Below, in pieces: positions 1 through 7,748 of a DNA stretch of 21,474 nt. Where the stretch lies: NCBI GenBank assembly GCA_964473895.1, contig CAYYRE010000036.1, positions 1 through 21,474 of the forward strand, given 5' to 3'. A program made the translations under genes and the position numbers. The notes under the pieces were generated by a model. The model was not told the DNA's origin. It did not search any database and was given only the letters and a program-made list of their open reading frames with translations. Numbering within the stretch: position 1 is the stretch's first letter; the number at the start of each line of letters is the position of its first letter. This stretch comes from Sulfidibacterium sp964473895. GTDB taxonomy: Bacteria > Bacteroidota > Bacteroidia > Bacteroidales > F082.

Positions 1-1495
1 CCGAAAAAGTAAGTTGTGACGTGAGCAGCATCCTGATGCCGAAATAGAGGCCCTGTTCATTTTGCGGGCTGCCCGATTCCATGAATGGCGATGCATAAAT
101 AACATGGTATCGGGGTGAAAAATAGCGATACGATAAGGTCAGTGAGAGACGGTCGGATAAATAGGCATTGAGTCCGGCGGTTCCGGCCCATGCTCCTTCA
201 GGATTGGTGGCAAGCTCTCCAAAAAAGAACAACCGGTTCCAACGGAAAGCACCATTTACCGATGCATTGGTTATTTGTTTTCCCCGAAAAGCGAAGTAAC
301 GATAGGGGACACTGTCGGGTAAAAGGGGCAAGCTGAGCCGGGTCCGGTACCATGTGATACCCGTTTTCCACCGGGTGGCCGTGTAAGCCAGATGACCACC
401 AAAAGCCTCAATGGTTATGCGGTGTTTGTTTAACAATTCATTGATGGTGCGGTGGTTGCCCGTTTCCTGCAACGTAGCAACCGCCGGGCGGTTACCGGCC
501 GTTGAATAGAAAGTACCGTCGACCTGGTGGTGCGAAATAAAAAGCGTCAGCGAAAATTTTTTGCGTCCCAGTGTAATGGCACCTCCCCTGAAAAAACGGT
601 TTTCGTTGGTGGAAGTATTGGGACGTATCCCGGTGCCAAAATAACGAACGTCGGTGGTTTCGGCCGATTTCCCGAAAGTAAGTCCCGACCAAAGGCACAA
701 CCCTTGCCCGAATTCCAGATGGTAATCGCCCACAATCACTTTTTGTATTATGCCTGTTCCAGAAAAGGAAATAAAGGCGGAAAAGAAATCGGGAAACCGG
801 GGTTTGTGATTGCCGAGAATTGTCCGGATGCTATCGTTGAAATGCTGAAAAGGAAGCACCTCACCGGCATCTTTTTCCGCTGTAAATCCCATCCGCAGAT
901 GGTCATCAAAACGAAAAGCATAACGGGCATAAAGTTTTTGCGGCGGGCCCAGAAAAACAGAACCCGGTTTGACAAAGGCGGCATCTGCCGGAATTTTATA
1001 GCCACTCTCTTTTTCCAGTATCTGACCGTATCGCAGCAATATCCGTTGGTTTCCATATTTGAACAGATGTTTCCAATCAGGTTTTTTTGTCATTTCCGGT
1101 GTGGCTGCCCGGATAAAAGGGAGGATACGCCGAATGGTTTGGACATCAAAACCTGTGATGTATTGTAGTTCGTAAAGGCTGTAAATGGGGCCGTATTGAT
1201 GGATATAATCTTCCAACGAAACAAGCTGCATCTCGTTGAGCAGGTGCATCGACAGCAGTTTCTTTCGTTCCGGGCTGTTGATGTTTATGGGGTGCCGGGC
1301 ATAGTACAAATAATCGCCGGTAAGGTCTGAATAGTCTTGTTGCCGGTCGGAAGTCCGTGTGAGATTTTCTAAACGGTTGGTGATAAATTCGGTACGGGGC
1401 CGGAGCGTATCGGTACTTTGAGCTGCTACCTGTGGGAAAGTGGCCATCCATAAGACGCACGACAAGGCAAAACCGGTGTAAAACAAGCGTTTCAT
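1..1495 (-). CDS. Helix-hairpin-helix plus outer-membrane beta-barrel protein (partial, C-terminus beyond window)
   Basis: I translated this frame by hand from the ATG at 1495; 498 codons stay open to the window edge, so the C-terminus is missing. Residues 1-25 form a signal peptide (KR start, hydrophobic core, cleavage after QVAA). Residues about 69-128 resemble a ComEA-like helix-hairpin-helix module, with NIN near 71-73, YGPIYSLYELQ and ITGFDVQTI. The first hairpin lacks the usual glycines. The rest alternates aromatic or hydrophobic with polar residues and has GDYHLEFGQG, typical of an outer-membrane barrel. Bacteroidota proteins of this kind are usually well over 600 residues, as I recall. 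It starts 5 nt after the stop of the PorV-like gene, so the two are probably co-transcribed. Function is unknown; binding of DNA by the periplasmic HHH part is only an inference. Confidence 0.85.
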   Translation of the reverse strand, partial: MKRLFYTGFALSCVLWMATFPQVAAQSTDTLRPRTEFITNRLENLTRTSDRQQDYSDLTGDYLYYARHPININSPERKKLLSMHLLNEMQLVSLEDYIHQYGPIYSLYELQYITGFDVQTIRRILPFIRAATPEMTKKPDWKHLFKYGNQRILLRYGQILEKESGYKIPADAAFVKPGSVFLGPPQKLYARYAFRFDDHLRMGFTAEKDAGEVLPFQHFNDSIRTILGNHKPRFPDFFSAFISFSGTGIIQKVIVGDYHLEFGQGLCLWSGLTFGKSAETTDVRYFGTGIRPNTSTNENRFFRGGAITLGRKKFSLTLFISHHQVDGTFYSTAGNRPAVATLQETGNHRTINELLNKHRITIEAFGGHLAYTATRWKTGITWYRTRLSLPLLPDSVPYRYFAFRGKQITNASVNGAFRWNRLFFFGELATNPEGAWAGTAGLNAYLSDRLSLTLSYRYFSPRYHVIYASPFMESGSPQNEQGLYFGIRMLLTSQLTFS

Positions 1496-1500
1496 TTGAG

Positions 1501-2352
1501 TTAAAAATGAAAAACAAGAGCGCCTTGTGGAGAAAACCCCAGATTTTGGTGCATGGTAGAAGCCAGGTTGATGGTTAATTTTTTGAGCTGCCAACCAAAA
1601 CCAAAGGCAAAAACATCGCCGGAGGAACCGATGCCTGTCCGGAAATAAAATTGATGCTTAAAAACATATTCGATCCCTCCGCGGAGGACAATGGGCTGAT
1701 AGGCCGTATTTTTTTCCGCTTCGACGGTGAACAAAAGGTTTTTGGAAAAAAACCATGTGAGGCCAACCCGGAAGATAGCGGGTATTTTTTCATCGGCATA
1801 GTCGGCCAGTTTTACGGGAACCGGGTTATAAACGTAAACACCGAGCAGTAACTCTTTTGAAACACGGGCATGCAATCCGAGGGCAAAGGTAAAATTGTCA
1901 CGATGACCGTAAATGTCTCCCAAGCCGGTTTGCAGGTAATCGATCTGCACACCGACACTCAGGTTCGGGCCCAATTTCCGGGCATACGAAAGGCCGGCCT
2001 TCATTTCATGATATAGGGCATAACCGAAATAGCGCAGTGTAATGCCAAGGTTTCCGAAAGGTGCCGGATAAATCACGGCAAGGTAGGCCGTTCCGAGGTG
2101 GGGTGAGAGATACCGGTTTTGAAAGCCTGTCCCCATGGTTAAATGGCGGATATCGGTCATTCCTGCCAGATTATTTTCCACACTCCAAAATCCGGGCAAG
2201 GCTACCGAGCAGTGGTCCATGCCTGCTTGCCGGGCACCCGATGCCAACCACAAGCCGCCGGCAAAAAGTGAGGATGAACAGAAAAAAAAGAGGTACAGGG
2301 CCAAGGTAAAACGAAAACAACTTTTCCGTTGATGTGAAAAAAGGGTTTTCAT
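1501..2352 (-). CDS. PorV/PorQ-like outer-membrane beta-barrel protein
   Basis: This 283-residue protein has a signal peptide of about 31 residues (basic start, long hydrophobic run, cleavage after SLFA). A mature N-terminus with SGARQAGM follows, reminiscent of the PorV/PorQ branch of FadL-type barrels. Amphipathic strands such as GNLGITLRYFGYALY and LSVGVQIDYLQTGLGDIYG follow. The protein ends in ALVFHF; a terminal Phe is the usual signal for barrel insertion by the BAM complex. It is the first gene of a two-gene unit, 5 nt ahead of the HHH-barrel gene. PorV and PorQ serve type IX secretion, but no other type IX gene is nearby and the protein is shorter than PorQ, so a direct type IX role is not supported. 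The family-level call is fairly firm; the specific function is unknown. Confidence 0.75.
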   Translation of the reverse strand: MKTLFSHQRKSCFRFTLALYLFFFCSSSLFAGGLWLASGARQAGMDHCSVALPGFWSVENNLAGMTDIRHLTMGTGFQNRYLSPHLGTAYLAVIYPAPFGNLGITLRYFGYALYHEMKAGLSYARKLGPNLSVGVQIDYLQTGLGDIYGHRDNFTFALGLHARVSKELLLGVYVYNPVPVKLADYADEKIPAIFRVGLTWFFSKNLLFTVEAEKNTAYQPIVLRGGIEYVFKHQFYFRTGIGSSGDVFAFGFGWQLKKLTINLASTMHQNLGFSPQGALVFHF

Positions 2353-2386
2353 GGTTTTTTCGCTGTTTGGTTCACTTTCAGCCCTT

Positions 2387-2394
2387 TAAAAGTA
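2387..2394 (-). promoter_or_regulatory. Weak candidate -7 box for the PorV-like gene
   Basis: Read on the minus strand this is TACTTTTA, one mismatch from the Bacteroidota -7 consensus TAnnTTTG, 34 nt upstream of the ATG at 2352. No convincing -33 TTG is seen. Treat it as a weak candidate. Confidence 0.25.
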
Positions 2395-2441
2395 ATCAAT
2401 TTTTTTTAAAAAATAGTTGTTCCACTTGGCTGGGTTTTGTT

Positions 2442-2449
2442 TATATTCG
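2442..2449 (+). promoter_or_regulatory. Candidate -7 box for the dapD operon
   Basis: TATATTCG differs by one base from TAnnTTTG and lies 19 nt before the dapD ATG. A TTG at 2417-2419 sits 22 nt upstream and could act as the -33 element. A T-run followed by an A-run at about 2400-2413 would add an AT-rich upstream element. If used, the leader would be only about a dozen bases. Confidence 0.35.
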
Positions 2450-2470
2450 TTCCGTTAATCTATAACGAAT
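2445..2470 (+). repeat. Inverted repeat spanning the dapD promoter and start codon
   Basis: ATTCGTT (2445-2451) and AACGAAT (2464-2470) are perfect 7-bp inverted arms with a 12-nt spacer. The left arm overlaps the candidate -7 box and the right arm ends within the ATG of dapD. It could be an operator or a hairpin that occludes the start codon, or it may be chance in AT-rich DNA. Confidence 0.45.
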
Positions 2471-3287
2471 GAAAGACATTGAAAATCTGATAAATAAAGC
2501 CTGGGAAAACCGGGAGTTGCTCCATTCGAAAGCTGTTTCCAAAGCCATTTTCGAAACGGTGGAGGGTTTGGACAAAGGGAAATTACGGGTCGCCGAACCG
2601 GTGGATGATGGGCAATGGAAAGTCAACGAATGGGTGAAAAAAGCGGTTATTCTTTATTTTCCATTACGTCAAATGGAAACGCTTACAACCGGTCTGTTTG
2701 AATTTCACGACAAAATTCCCCTGAAAAAAGATTTTGCAGCCCAAAATGTACGGGTGGTGCCTCATGCCATTGCCCGGCATGGTGCCTATCTTGCCCCCGG
2801 TGTGGTGATGATGCCTTCGTATGTGAATATTGGGGCTTATGTGGACAGTGGTACCATGGTGGATACCTGGGCTACGGTAGGCTCGTGTGCGCAAATCGGG
2901 AAAAACGTCCATTTGAGCGGCGGCGTGGGAATTGGAGGCGTTCTGGAACCGGTGCAGGCAGCACCGGTTATTGTCGAAGACAACTGTTTTATCGGATCGC
3001 GTTCTATTGTGGTCGAAGGGGTACACATTGCAAAAGAGGCTGTACTCGGTGCCAATGTCGTCTTGACACAAAGCACAAAAATTATCGATGTAAGCGGGAC
3101 GGAACCGGTGGAATACAAGGCGTATGTCCCCCCGCGTGCCGTTGTCATACCGGGCACTTACACCAAACATTTTCCGGCAGGTGATTATCAGGTCTCCTGC
3201 GCCTTGATTATTGGAAAAAGAAAAGCTTCCACCGATACCAAAACCTCCCTGAACGAGGCATTGCGCCATTTTCAGGTTTCCGTGTAG
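2469..3287 (+). CDS. dapD: 2,3,4,5-tetrahydropyridine-2,6-dicarboxylate N-succinyltransferase
   Basis: DapD transfers succinyl from succinyl-CoA to tetrahydrodipicolinate in the succinylase branch of diaminopimelate/lysine synthesis, in the cytoplasm. The 272-residue length is normal for the family. An N-terminal helical part (about 1-95) leads into a left-handed beta-helix of hexapeptide repeats (about 100-235). The repeats include MVDTWATVGSCAQIG, whose Asp132 aligns with the catalytic Asp of E. coli DapD, and EDNCFIGSRSIVVEG with conserved Glu183. STKIID is also conserved. The ATG at 2469 matches the usual N-terminus. It heads a compact unit: the glycosyltransferase starts 4 nt after its TAG stop. 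The inverted repeat over its start may regulate it. Confidence 0.97.
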   Translation: MKDIENLINKAWENRELLHSKAVSKAIFETVEGLDKGKLRVAEPVDDGQWKVNEWVKKAVILYFPLRQMETLTTGLFEFHDKIPLKKDFAAQNVRVVPHAIARHGAYLAPGVVMMPSYVNIGAYVDSGTMVDTWATVGSCAQIGKNVHLSGGVGIGGVLEPVQAAPVIVEDNCFIGSRSIVVEGVHIAKEAVLGANVVLTQSTKIIDVSGTEPVEYKAYVPPRAVVIPGTYTKHFPAGDYQVSCALIIGKRKASTDTKTSLNEALRHFQVSV

Positions 3288-3291
3288 CGAT

Positions 3292-4290
3292 ATGAAAAAG
3301 ATACTCATCATACAAACGGCTTCGTTGGGAGATGTTATACTGGCAACCCCTCTTATTGAAAAGTTGCACCGTTTTTTTCCGGCAGCTCGCATTGATTTTA
3401 TTGTCAAACAGGGGGGGGAAGAGGTTTTGCGGCATCATCCTTTATTAAAACATGTTTTGGTTTGGGATAAATCCGAAAAAAAATATACCCGTCTGCGGGA
3501 ATTGATGCGGTGGGTGCGTCAACAGCATTACGACGTGGTGGTGAATGTCCAGCGCTTTGCCTCCACCGGTTTGTTAACGGCTTTGTCGGGGGCGAAAATC
3601 ACCACGGGGTTTCGCAAAAACCCTTTTTCCCTTTTTTTTACCCATCGCAAACCGCATCACATACGGGCTGAAAAAGGCAGTCCCCATGAAGTGGAACGTA
3701 ATTTGAAACTGGTGGAGGACTTTACGGATCATTCTTTTGAAAAGCCGAAGCTTTATCCGTCGCGGCACGATTTTGCCAAAGTATCACAATACAAAACACG
3801 GCGCTACATCACCGTTTCGCCGGGTAGTTTATGGTTTACCAAGGCCTGGCCCGAACAAAAATGGGCAACTTTTGTCGGGTCGCTGGAACCTGACCTTGTG
3901 GTATATTATCTCGGATCGGGAAACGAACAAATTAAAATCGAAAACATCATGAAAAAGGCTGGCCATCCCAATAGTTTGAGTCTGGCCGGTAAGCTGACTT
4001 TGCTCGAATCGGCTGCTCTTATGCGGGATGCTGCCATGAACTATACCAATGATTCGGCTCCCCTGCATTTGGCTTCCGCCATGAATGCTCCGGTGGCTGC
4101 TGTTTTCTGTTCCACTGTGCCCGAATTTGGTTTTGGCCCGTTGTCGGATCGTTCGTATGTGATGCAGGTAAACGAAAAATTAAAGTGCCGGCCCTGTGGT
4201 TTACACGGGAAAAGGGCATGTCCGGAAAAACATTTTCATTGTGCAGAAAATATAGAGATAAAACAATTGTTGGTATGTCTGAAAAATTAA
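3292..4290 (+). CDS. Glycosyltransferase family 9 (heptosyltransferase-like) protein
   Basis: This 332-residue protein has the GT9 layout. The first Rossmann domain opens with ILIIQTASLGDVILATPL. The second carries ITVSPGSLWFTKAWP and the nucleotide-sugar region NDSAPLHLASAMNAPVAAVF (residues 253 onward). Members transfer heptose or related sugars to lipid A or inner core at the cytoplasmic face of the inner membrane. The C-terminus holds a Cys cluster (C299, C302, C310, C317) resembling the CxxC segment of WaaF/WaaC-like proteins. It starts 4 nt after dapD and overlaps tsaC by 16 nt, so it is translated within one operon. A run of eight G at 3411-3418 lies at codons 40-43. The acceptor and exact sugar cannot be told from sequence. 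Confidence 0.9.
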   Translation: MKKILIIQTASLGDVILATPLIEKLHRFFPAARIDFIVKQGGEEVLRHHPLLKHVLVWDKSEKKYTRLRELMRWVRQQHYDVVVNVQRFASTGLLTALSGAKITTGFRKNPFSLFFTHRKPHHIRAEKGSPHEVERNLKLVEDFTDHSFEKPKLYPSRHDFAKVSQYKTRRYITVSPGSLWFTKAWPEQKWATFVGSLEPDLVVYYLGSGNEQIKIENIMKKAGHPNSLSLAGKLTLLESAALMRDAAMNYTNDSAPLHLASAMNAPVAAVFCSTVPEFGFGPLSDRSYVMQVNEKLKCRPCGLHGKRACPEKHFHCAENIEIKQLLVCLKN

Positions 4291-4850
4291 CGGAAGAGGT
4301 GAAACGGTCGGTGGCGCTGCTGCGCGAAGGAAAAATATTGTTGTATCCCACCGATACGGTTTGGGGAATCGGTTGTGATGCCACCCATGCCAAAGCCATT
4401 GAAAAGATTTTTCAATTGAAAAACAGGCATGAACAAAAAAGCATGATTGTTTTGCTGGCTGACAAAGAAAAAATAGCCGATTATGTGGAGGATGTCCCGC
4501 CCATAGCCTATGATTTAATCGAAAATGCCGCCTCACCCATTACCATTGTTTATCCGAAAGCAAAAAACCTGCCCAAAAACCTGGTGGCTTCCGATGGCAC
4601 CATAGCTATTCGTGTTGTGAAAGGGGACTATTGCGTGGAAGTAATCCGCGAACTGGGAAAACCATTGGTTTCAACCTCTGCCAATATTTCGGGGGAACCC
4701 ACACCGCTTACTTTTGATCAAATACCGGAGGTTATTAAAGAAAAGGTAGATTATGTGGTAGAAGTGCACCGGAGCCGTATCCGTTCGGTACGTCCTTCTA
4801 CGGTGCTAAAACTGGAAGAAAACGGAACTTTCAAGGTGTTGCGCATGTAA
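4275..4850 (+). CDS. tsaC: L-threonylcarbamoyladenylate synthase (YrdC/Sua5 family)
   Basis: The enzyme makes threonylcarbamoyl-AMP from threonine, bicarbonate and ATP, the first step of t6A37 modification of ANN-decoding tRNAs. The 191-residue product is a single YrdC domain without the C-terminal Sua5 domain. Motifs are LLYPTDTVWGIGCDA (22-36), KNR (49-51), an AIRVV strand and STSANISG (133-140). The start at 4275 is chosen because the family begins shortly before the YPTDT motif. An upstream in-frame start at 4185 would add 30 residues unlike the family and lies deep inside the GT9 gene. The chosen start overlaps the GT9 gene by 16 nt, consistent with coupled translation. The two-component genes behind it converge from the other strand. 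Confidence 0.93.
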   Translation: MSEKLTEEVKRSVALLREGKILLYPTDTVWGIGCDATHAKAIEKIFQLKNRHEQKSMIVLLADKEKIADYVEDVPPIAYDLIENAASPITIVYPKAKNLPKNLVASDGTIAIRVVKGDYCVEVIRELGKPLVSTSANISGEPTPLTFDQIPEVIKEKVDYVVEVHRSRIRSVRPSTVLKLEENGTFKVLRM

Positions 4851-4937
4851 AATGCCCATTGGAATATCTTATGAAAGTCTTGTTTCCCGGTTCTTATAAC
4901 CCGTTACAAGTTATCCTTTTTTAAACAGGAATCCACC

Positions 4938-5363
4938 TCAAAGTAAAACAGGTTTGTTTTCCGTATATTCTTTTACGATGTTTTTAAAGTTTTCGAGATC
5001 AATGGGCTTGGAAACGTAATCGGTAAAGCCCGAGGAAAGTAAATACCTTTTGTCATCTTCGTAAGCATATGCCGTCACGGCAATCACAGGGACACCTTCG
5101 TGCTGCGGCATTTGGCGGATCCTGGAGAGCAATTCGATACCCGACATTTCCCCCTCAAGGCGAATGTCCAGAAGAATCAAATCGAAAGTCTCTTTGTTTA
5201 AAACTTCCAGGGCTTGTTCGGCATTGGATACAAGGGTAAGCTCGTAATGTTTGCCAATCAGGTGTTTGACCAGCAGCCGGCTTTGCAGGTCATCATCCAC
5301 GTACAGGATTTTTTTGAGTGAGTCGCTGTTGTCCATGTTGTTCAGATTCATTATAGCCTCCAT
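4938..5363 (-). CDS. Single-domain response regulator (CheY-like receiver)
   Basis: The 141-residue protein is one receiver domain with no output domain. The acidic pocket is D23-D25, the phospho-acceptor is D66 in LILLDIRLEG, the switch Thr is T97 in VIAVTAYAY, and the conserved Lys is K119 in YVSKP. A lead of about 17 residues precedes the domain, so a start at 5351 (MNLNNM) or 5336 is also possible. Its ATG is 10 nt past the stop of the hybrid kinase gene, so they form one transcript and this is probably a phosphorylation target of that kinase. With no DNA-binding part, it must act by protein contact or as a phosphate sink. Confidence 0.93.
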   Translation of the reverse strand: MEAIMNLNNMDNSDSLKKILYVDDDLQSRLLVKHLIGKHYELTLVSNAEQALEVLNKETFDLILLDIRLEGEMSGIELLSRIRQMPQHEGVPVIAVTAYAYEDDKRYLLSSGFTDYVSKPIDLENFKNIVKEYTENKPVLL

Positions 5364-5373
5364 GGTAATTGCA

Positions 5374-7626
5374 TTATGTGTTTTGGATATTATTTTCGTT
5401 ATCAGGTAGATAGATGGTAAATTCGGAGCCTTTTCCCTCCTCGGATTGAAGGGTTAGGAACCCTCCAATAAGTTCCACATATTTTTTGGCCAGGCTCAAT
5501 CCCAACCCATTGCCCTCGTATTTTCTGCCGTATCCTGTACTGGCCTGCCTGAAATCTTCAAAAATGGTTTTTTGATTTTTGGGGGAGATTCCGATGCCGG
5601 TATCTTTTACCTTGAAATAAATGTAAGGCTTTCCGTGCAGGCGGGTTTTTCCGGCTTCGAGCCACACGGTTCCTTCGTTGGTAAATTTAATGGCATTATC
5701 CACAATTTCTTCCAAGGCACCCGAAACAACATTTTTGTCCCCCGTAATTTCTACAGATTCAATGGTCGAGTGAAAGAAAAATTTCAGCTTTTTCCGTTCG
5801 GCTTCCGCTTTTTTCTTTTCAAAGACATTCCTGAAAATAGCAATAACATCAATACGTTCGTTTTTTATTTCGTAGGTCTCCGAATCAAGTCGGGAAATGG
5901 CAATGATCATATCGAGCGTACGCAACAGCCGTTGACCGCTTTCGTTGATGTAGCTGCTCATTTCGCGTATGGTTTCTACATCATTCATCTCAAGAATCAA
6001 TTCCGAAAATCCGAGGATGCCGTTCAACGGGGTACGTAGTTCGTGACTGATATTGGCCAAGAATGCCGATTTCAGCCGGTTGGCTTCTTCCGCCTTTTCT
6101 TTGGCGACCCGTAATTCCGACTCCAATTTTTTACGGGGAGTAATATCTTCTTTTAAACCGATATACCGGATAATATTTCCCCTGTCATCTTTTATGGGTG
6201 TTATAACGGCATATTCGTAGTAAATTTCCCCGTTCTTGCGGCGGTTGATCAATTCACCCCGCCATGTTTCCCCCTTCAACAATGTTTTCCATAGCTTTTT
6301 GTAAACTTTTTTCGGGGTACGTCCGCTTTGCAGAAAACGCGGGTTTTTGTTGAGGACTTCCTGCATGGTATAACCTGTAATTTTGCGGAAGCTGTCGTTT
6401 ACATATTCGATGTTAGCCTCCAAATCGGTAATAACGACCGACAACGGACTCTGGCTCACGGCTGCAGAAAGCAGTTTAATCTCATCGGTGGCCATCACTT
6501 CTTTGGTCACATCAAAAAAGCTTCCCAGGCCGGCTTCTTCCCCTTCAAACAGGATATAACCTGCTGAAAAATCCACCCAGCGTGTTTCCCCCGATTTGGT
6601 TAATATCCTGAACCGGTACCTTCGGGGAACATCTTCATGGGCAATGCGTTTCTGCCCCCGTGCTTTTACCAGTTCCCTGTCCTCCGGATGGATCACTTCC
6701 CAAAAATGCATCTGCTTCATTTCTTCCTGCGAATAGCCCAAAACTTTGGTTGCGGCAGGGTTCACATACAAGAATTTCTCTTTATTGTAGATTACAATCC
6801 CCGCAGAGGTATTTTCGGTGAGCGACCGGAAGAGGTTTTCCGAATGCTTCAATTTTTCCTGGGCGGTGATACGTTCGGTAATGTCGATAATGTAGCCTTG
6901 TACTTGTATCAGGTTGCCTTCGTCATCAAACTCGGCATAAGCGTTTTCAAGGACTACCAGTGGTTTTCCCGTACGGGTATGCATACGGGCTTCAAAATTC
7001 TCCACTTTCCCTTTTGAAAAAATGAGTTCCTCAAATTTTTTCCTGTCAGCCGGGTTATCATACAGGTTTTTTGAACCGTAGGCGTTGAGCTGGTCTATGT
7101 TTTCAAAGTCGAAGATATCCAGTATTTTCTGATTGCAGTAAAGAACTTTGTCGTGTGTTTCCACATAATCGCCCGAAATGTCATTTTCAACAAATTTACG
7201 AAAACGTTCCAGGCTTTTCAACAGGTCACGTTCGGCCTCCAGCTTTTCTTCCATCACTTTCCGTTGTTCCAGGACATTTTTTACGGCCACGTTCAGTCGC
7301 ATCAAATGTTCTTTGGTTACATAATCCGAAGCCCCTGCCTTGATGGTACTGACAGCCACTTCTTCGTTTATGGAACCCGTCACAATGATAAAGGGGGTTA
7401 AAGGAGACTTTTCATTTCTGATTTCCAGTGCCCGCATCCCCGAGAAAGCGGGCAAAGCATAATCCGACAGAATAACATCCGGTTTAAAACGATCCAATTC
7501 ACGGCGATAGTCTGTTTCGGTTTCCACGGTAACGGCCTGAAATGCAAAATCACGCCCCAACTCATAACGGAGGAGCTTGTCATCTGCATGGTTGTCTTCT
7601 ACAATAAGTATGCGCAACTGGGCCAT
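5374..7626 (-). CDS. Soluble hybrid sensor histidine kinase: receiver, three PAS domains, HisKA, HATPase
   Basis: The 750-residue protein starts with a receiver domain (about 4-120; D55 phospho-acceptor, T83, K105). A short coiled linker leads to three PAS/PAC units (about 140-255, 262-380 and 385-500). HisKA follows, with H528 in ANISHELRTPLNG. The HATPase domain (about 625-745) shows the N box EEIVDNAIKFT, DTGIGI and GNGLGLSLAKKYVEL. There is no signal peptide or membrane segment, so it senses in the cytoplasm. The third PAS has GRTPKKVYKKLW and WRGELINRRKNG, like the PAS of NifL, so a flavin or redox cue is possible but unproven. It lacks an HPt domain. It is co-transcribed with the receiver protein 10 nt downstream; the ligand is unknown. 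Confidence 0.95.
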   Translation of the reverse strand: MAQLRILIVEDNHADDKLLRYELGRDFAFQAVTVETETDYRRELDRFKPDVILSDYALPAFSGMRALEIRNEKSPLTPFIIVTGSINEEVAVSTIKAGASDYVTKEHLMRLNVAVKNVLEQRKVMEEKLEAERDLLKSLERFRKFVENDISGDYVETHDKVLYCNQKILDIFDFENIDQLNAYGSKNLYDNPADRKKFEELIFSKGKVENFEARMHTRTGKPLVVLENAYAEFDDEGNLIQVQGYIIDITERITAQEKLKHSENLFRSLTENTSAGIVIYNKEKFLYVNPAATKVLGYSQEEMKQMHFWEVIHPEDRELVKARGQKRIAHEDVPRRYRFRILTKSGETRWVDFSAGYILFEGEEAGLGSFFDVTKEVMATDEIKLLSAAVSQSPLSVVITDLEANIEYVNDSFRKITGYTMQEVLNKNPRFLQSGRTPKKVYKKLWKTLLKGETWRGELINRRKNGEIYYEYAVITPIKDDRGNIIRYIGLKEDITPRKKLESELRVAKEKAEEANRLKSAFLANISHELRTPLNGILGFSELILEMNDVETIREMSSYINESGQRLLRTLDMIIAISRLDSETYEIKNERIDVIAIFRNVFEKKKAEAERKKLKFFFHSTIESVEITGDKNVVSGALEEIVDNAIKFTNEGTVWLEAGKTRLHGKPYIYFKVKDTGIGISPKNQKTIFEDFRQASTGYGRKYEGNGLGLSLAKKYVELIGGFLTLQSEEGKGSEFTIYLPDNENNIQNT

Positions 7627-7666
7627 GGGATCCGGTTATCTGTGGATGTGCCTGATTTTTGTTGCC

Positions 7667-7674
7667 CAAATATA
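7667..7674 (-). promoter_or_regulatory. Candidate -7 box for the kinase/response-regulator operon
   Basis: On the minus strand this reads TATATTTG, an exact TAnnTTTG match, 40 nt upstream of the kinase ATG at 7626. It lies in the 122-bp space after xerD, which suggests the signalling genes are not simply read through from xerD. No clear -33 element is seen. Confidence 0.5.
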
Positions 7675-7748
7675 AAAAATTCTGTAAAATAAACCGTTGC
7701 ATCCGCAAGGAACTTATTTTTAGTTATTAACAGCTTGTGTTTAAATTT

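Noticed and set aside
527..1168. Open frame of 213 codons on the plus strand.
   Set aside because: It lies fully opposite the HHH-barrel gene, has no recognisable domain, and the minus-strand protein has clear signal and HHH features.
1501..2352. Type IX secretion gene porQ or porV proper.
   Set aside because: The length and N-terminus are only loosely similar, and no other type IX gene is in the window; only a family-level call is justified.
4896..4914. ATAAC/GTTAT hairpin followed by T6 between tsaC and the response regulator, as a terminator.
   Set aside because: The stem is only 5 bp and AT-rich with a 9-nt loop; the U-tract is suggestive, but the hairpin is too weak to support.
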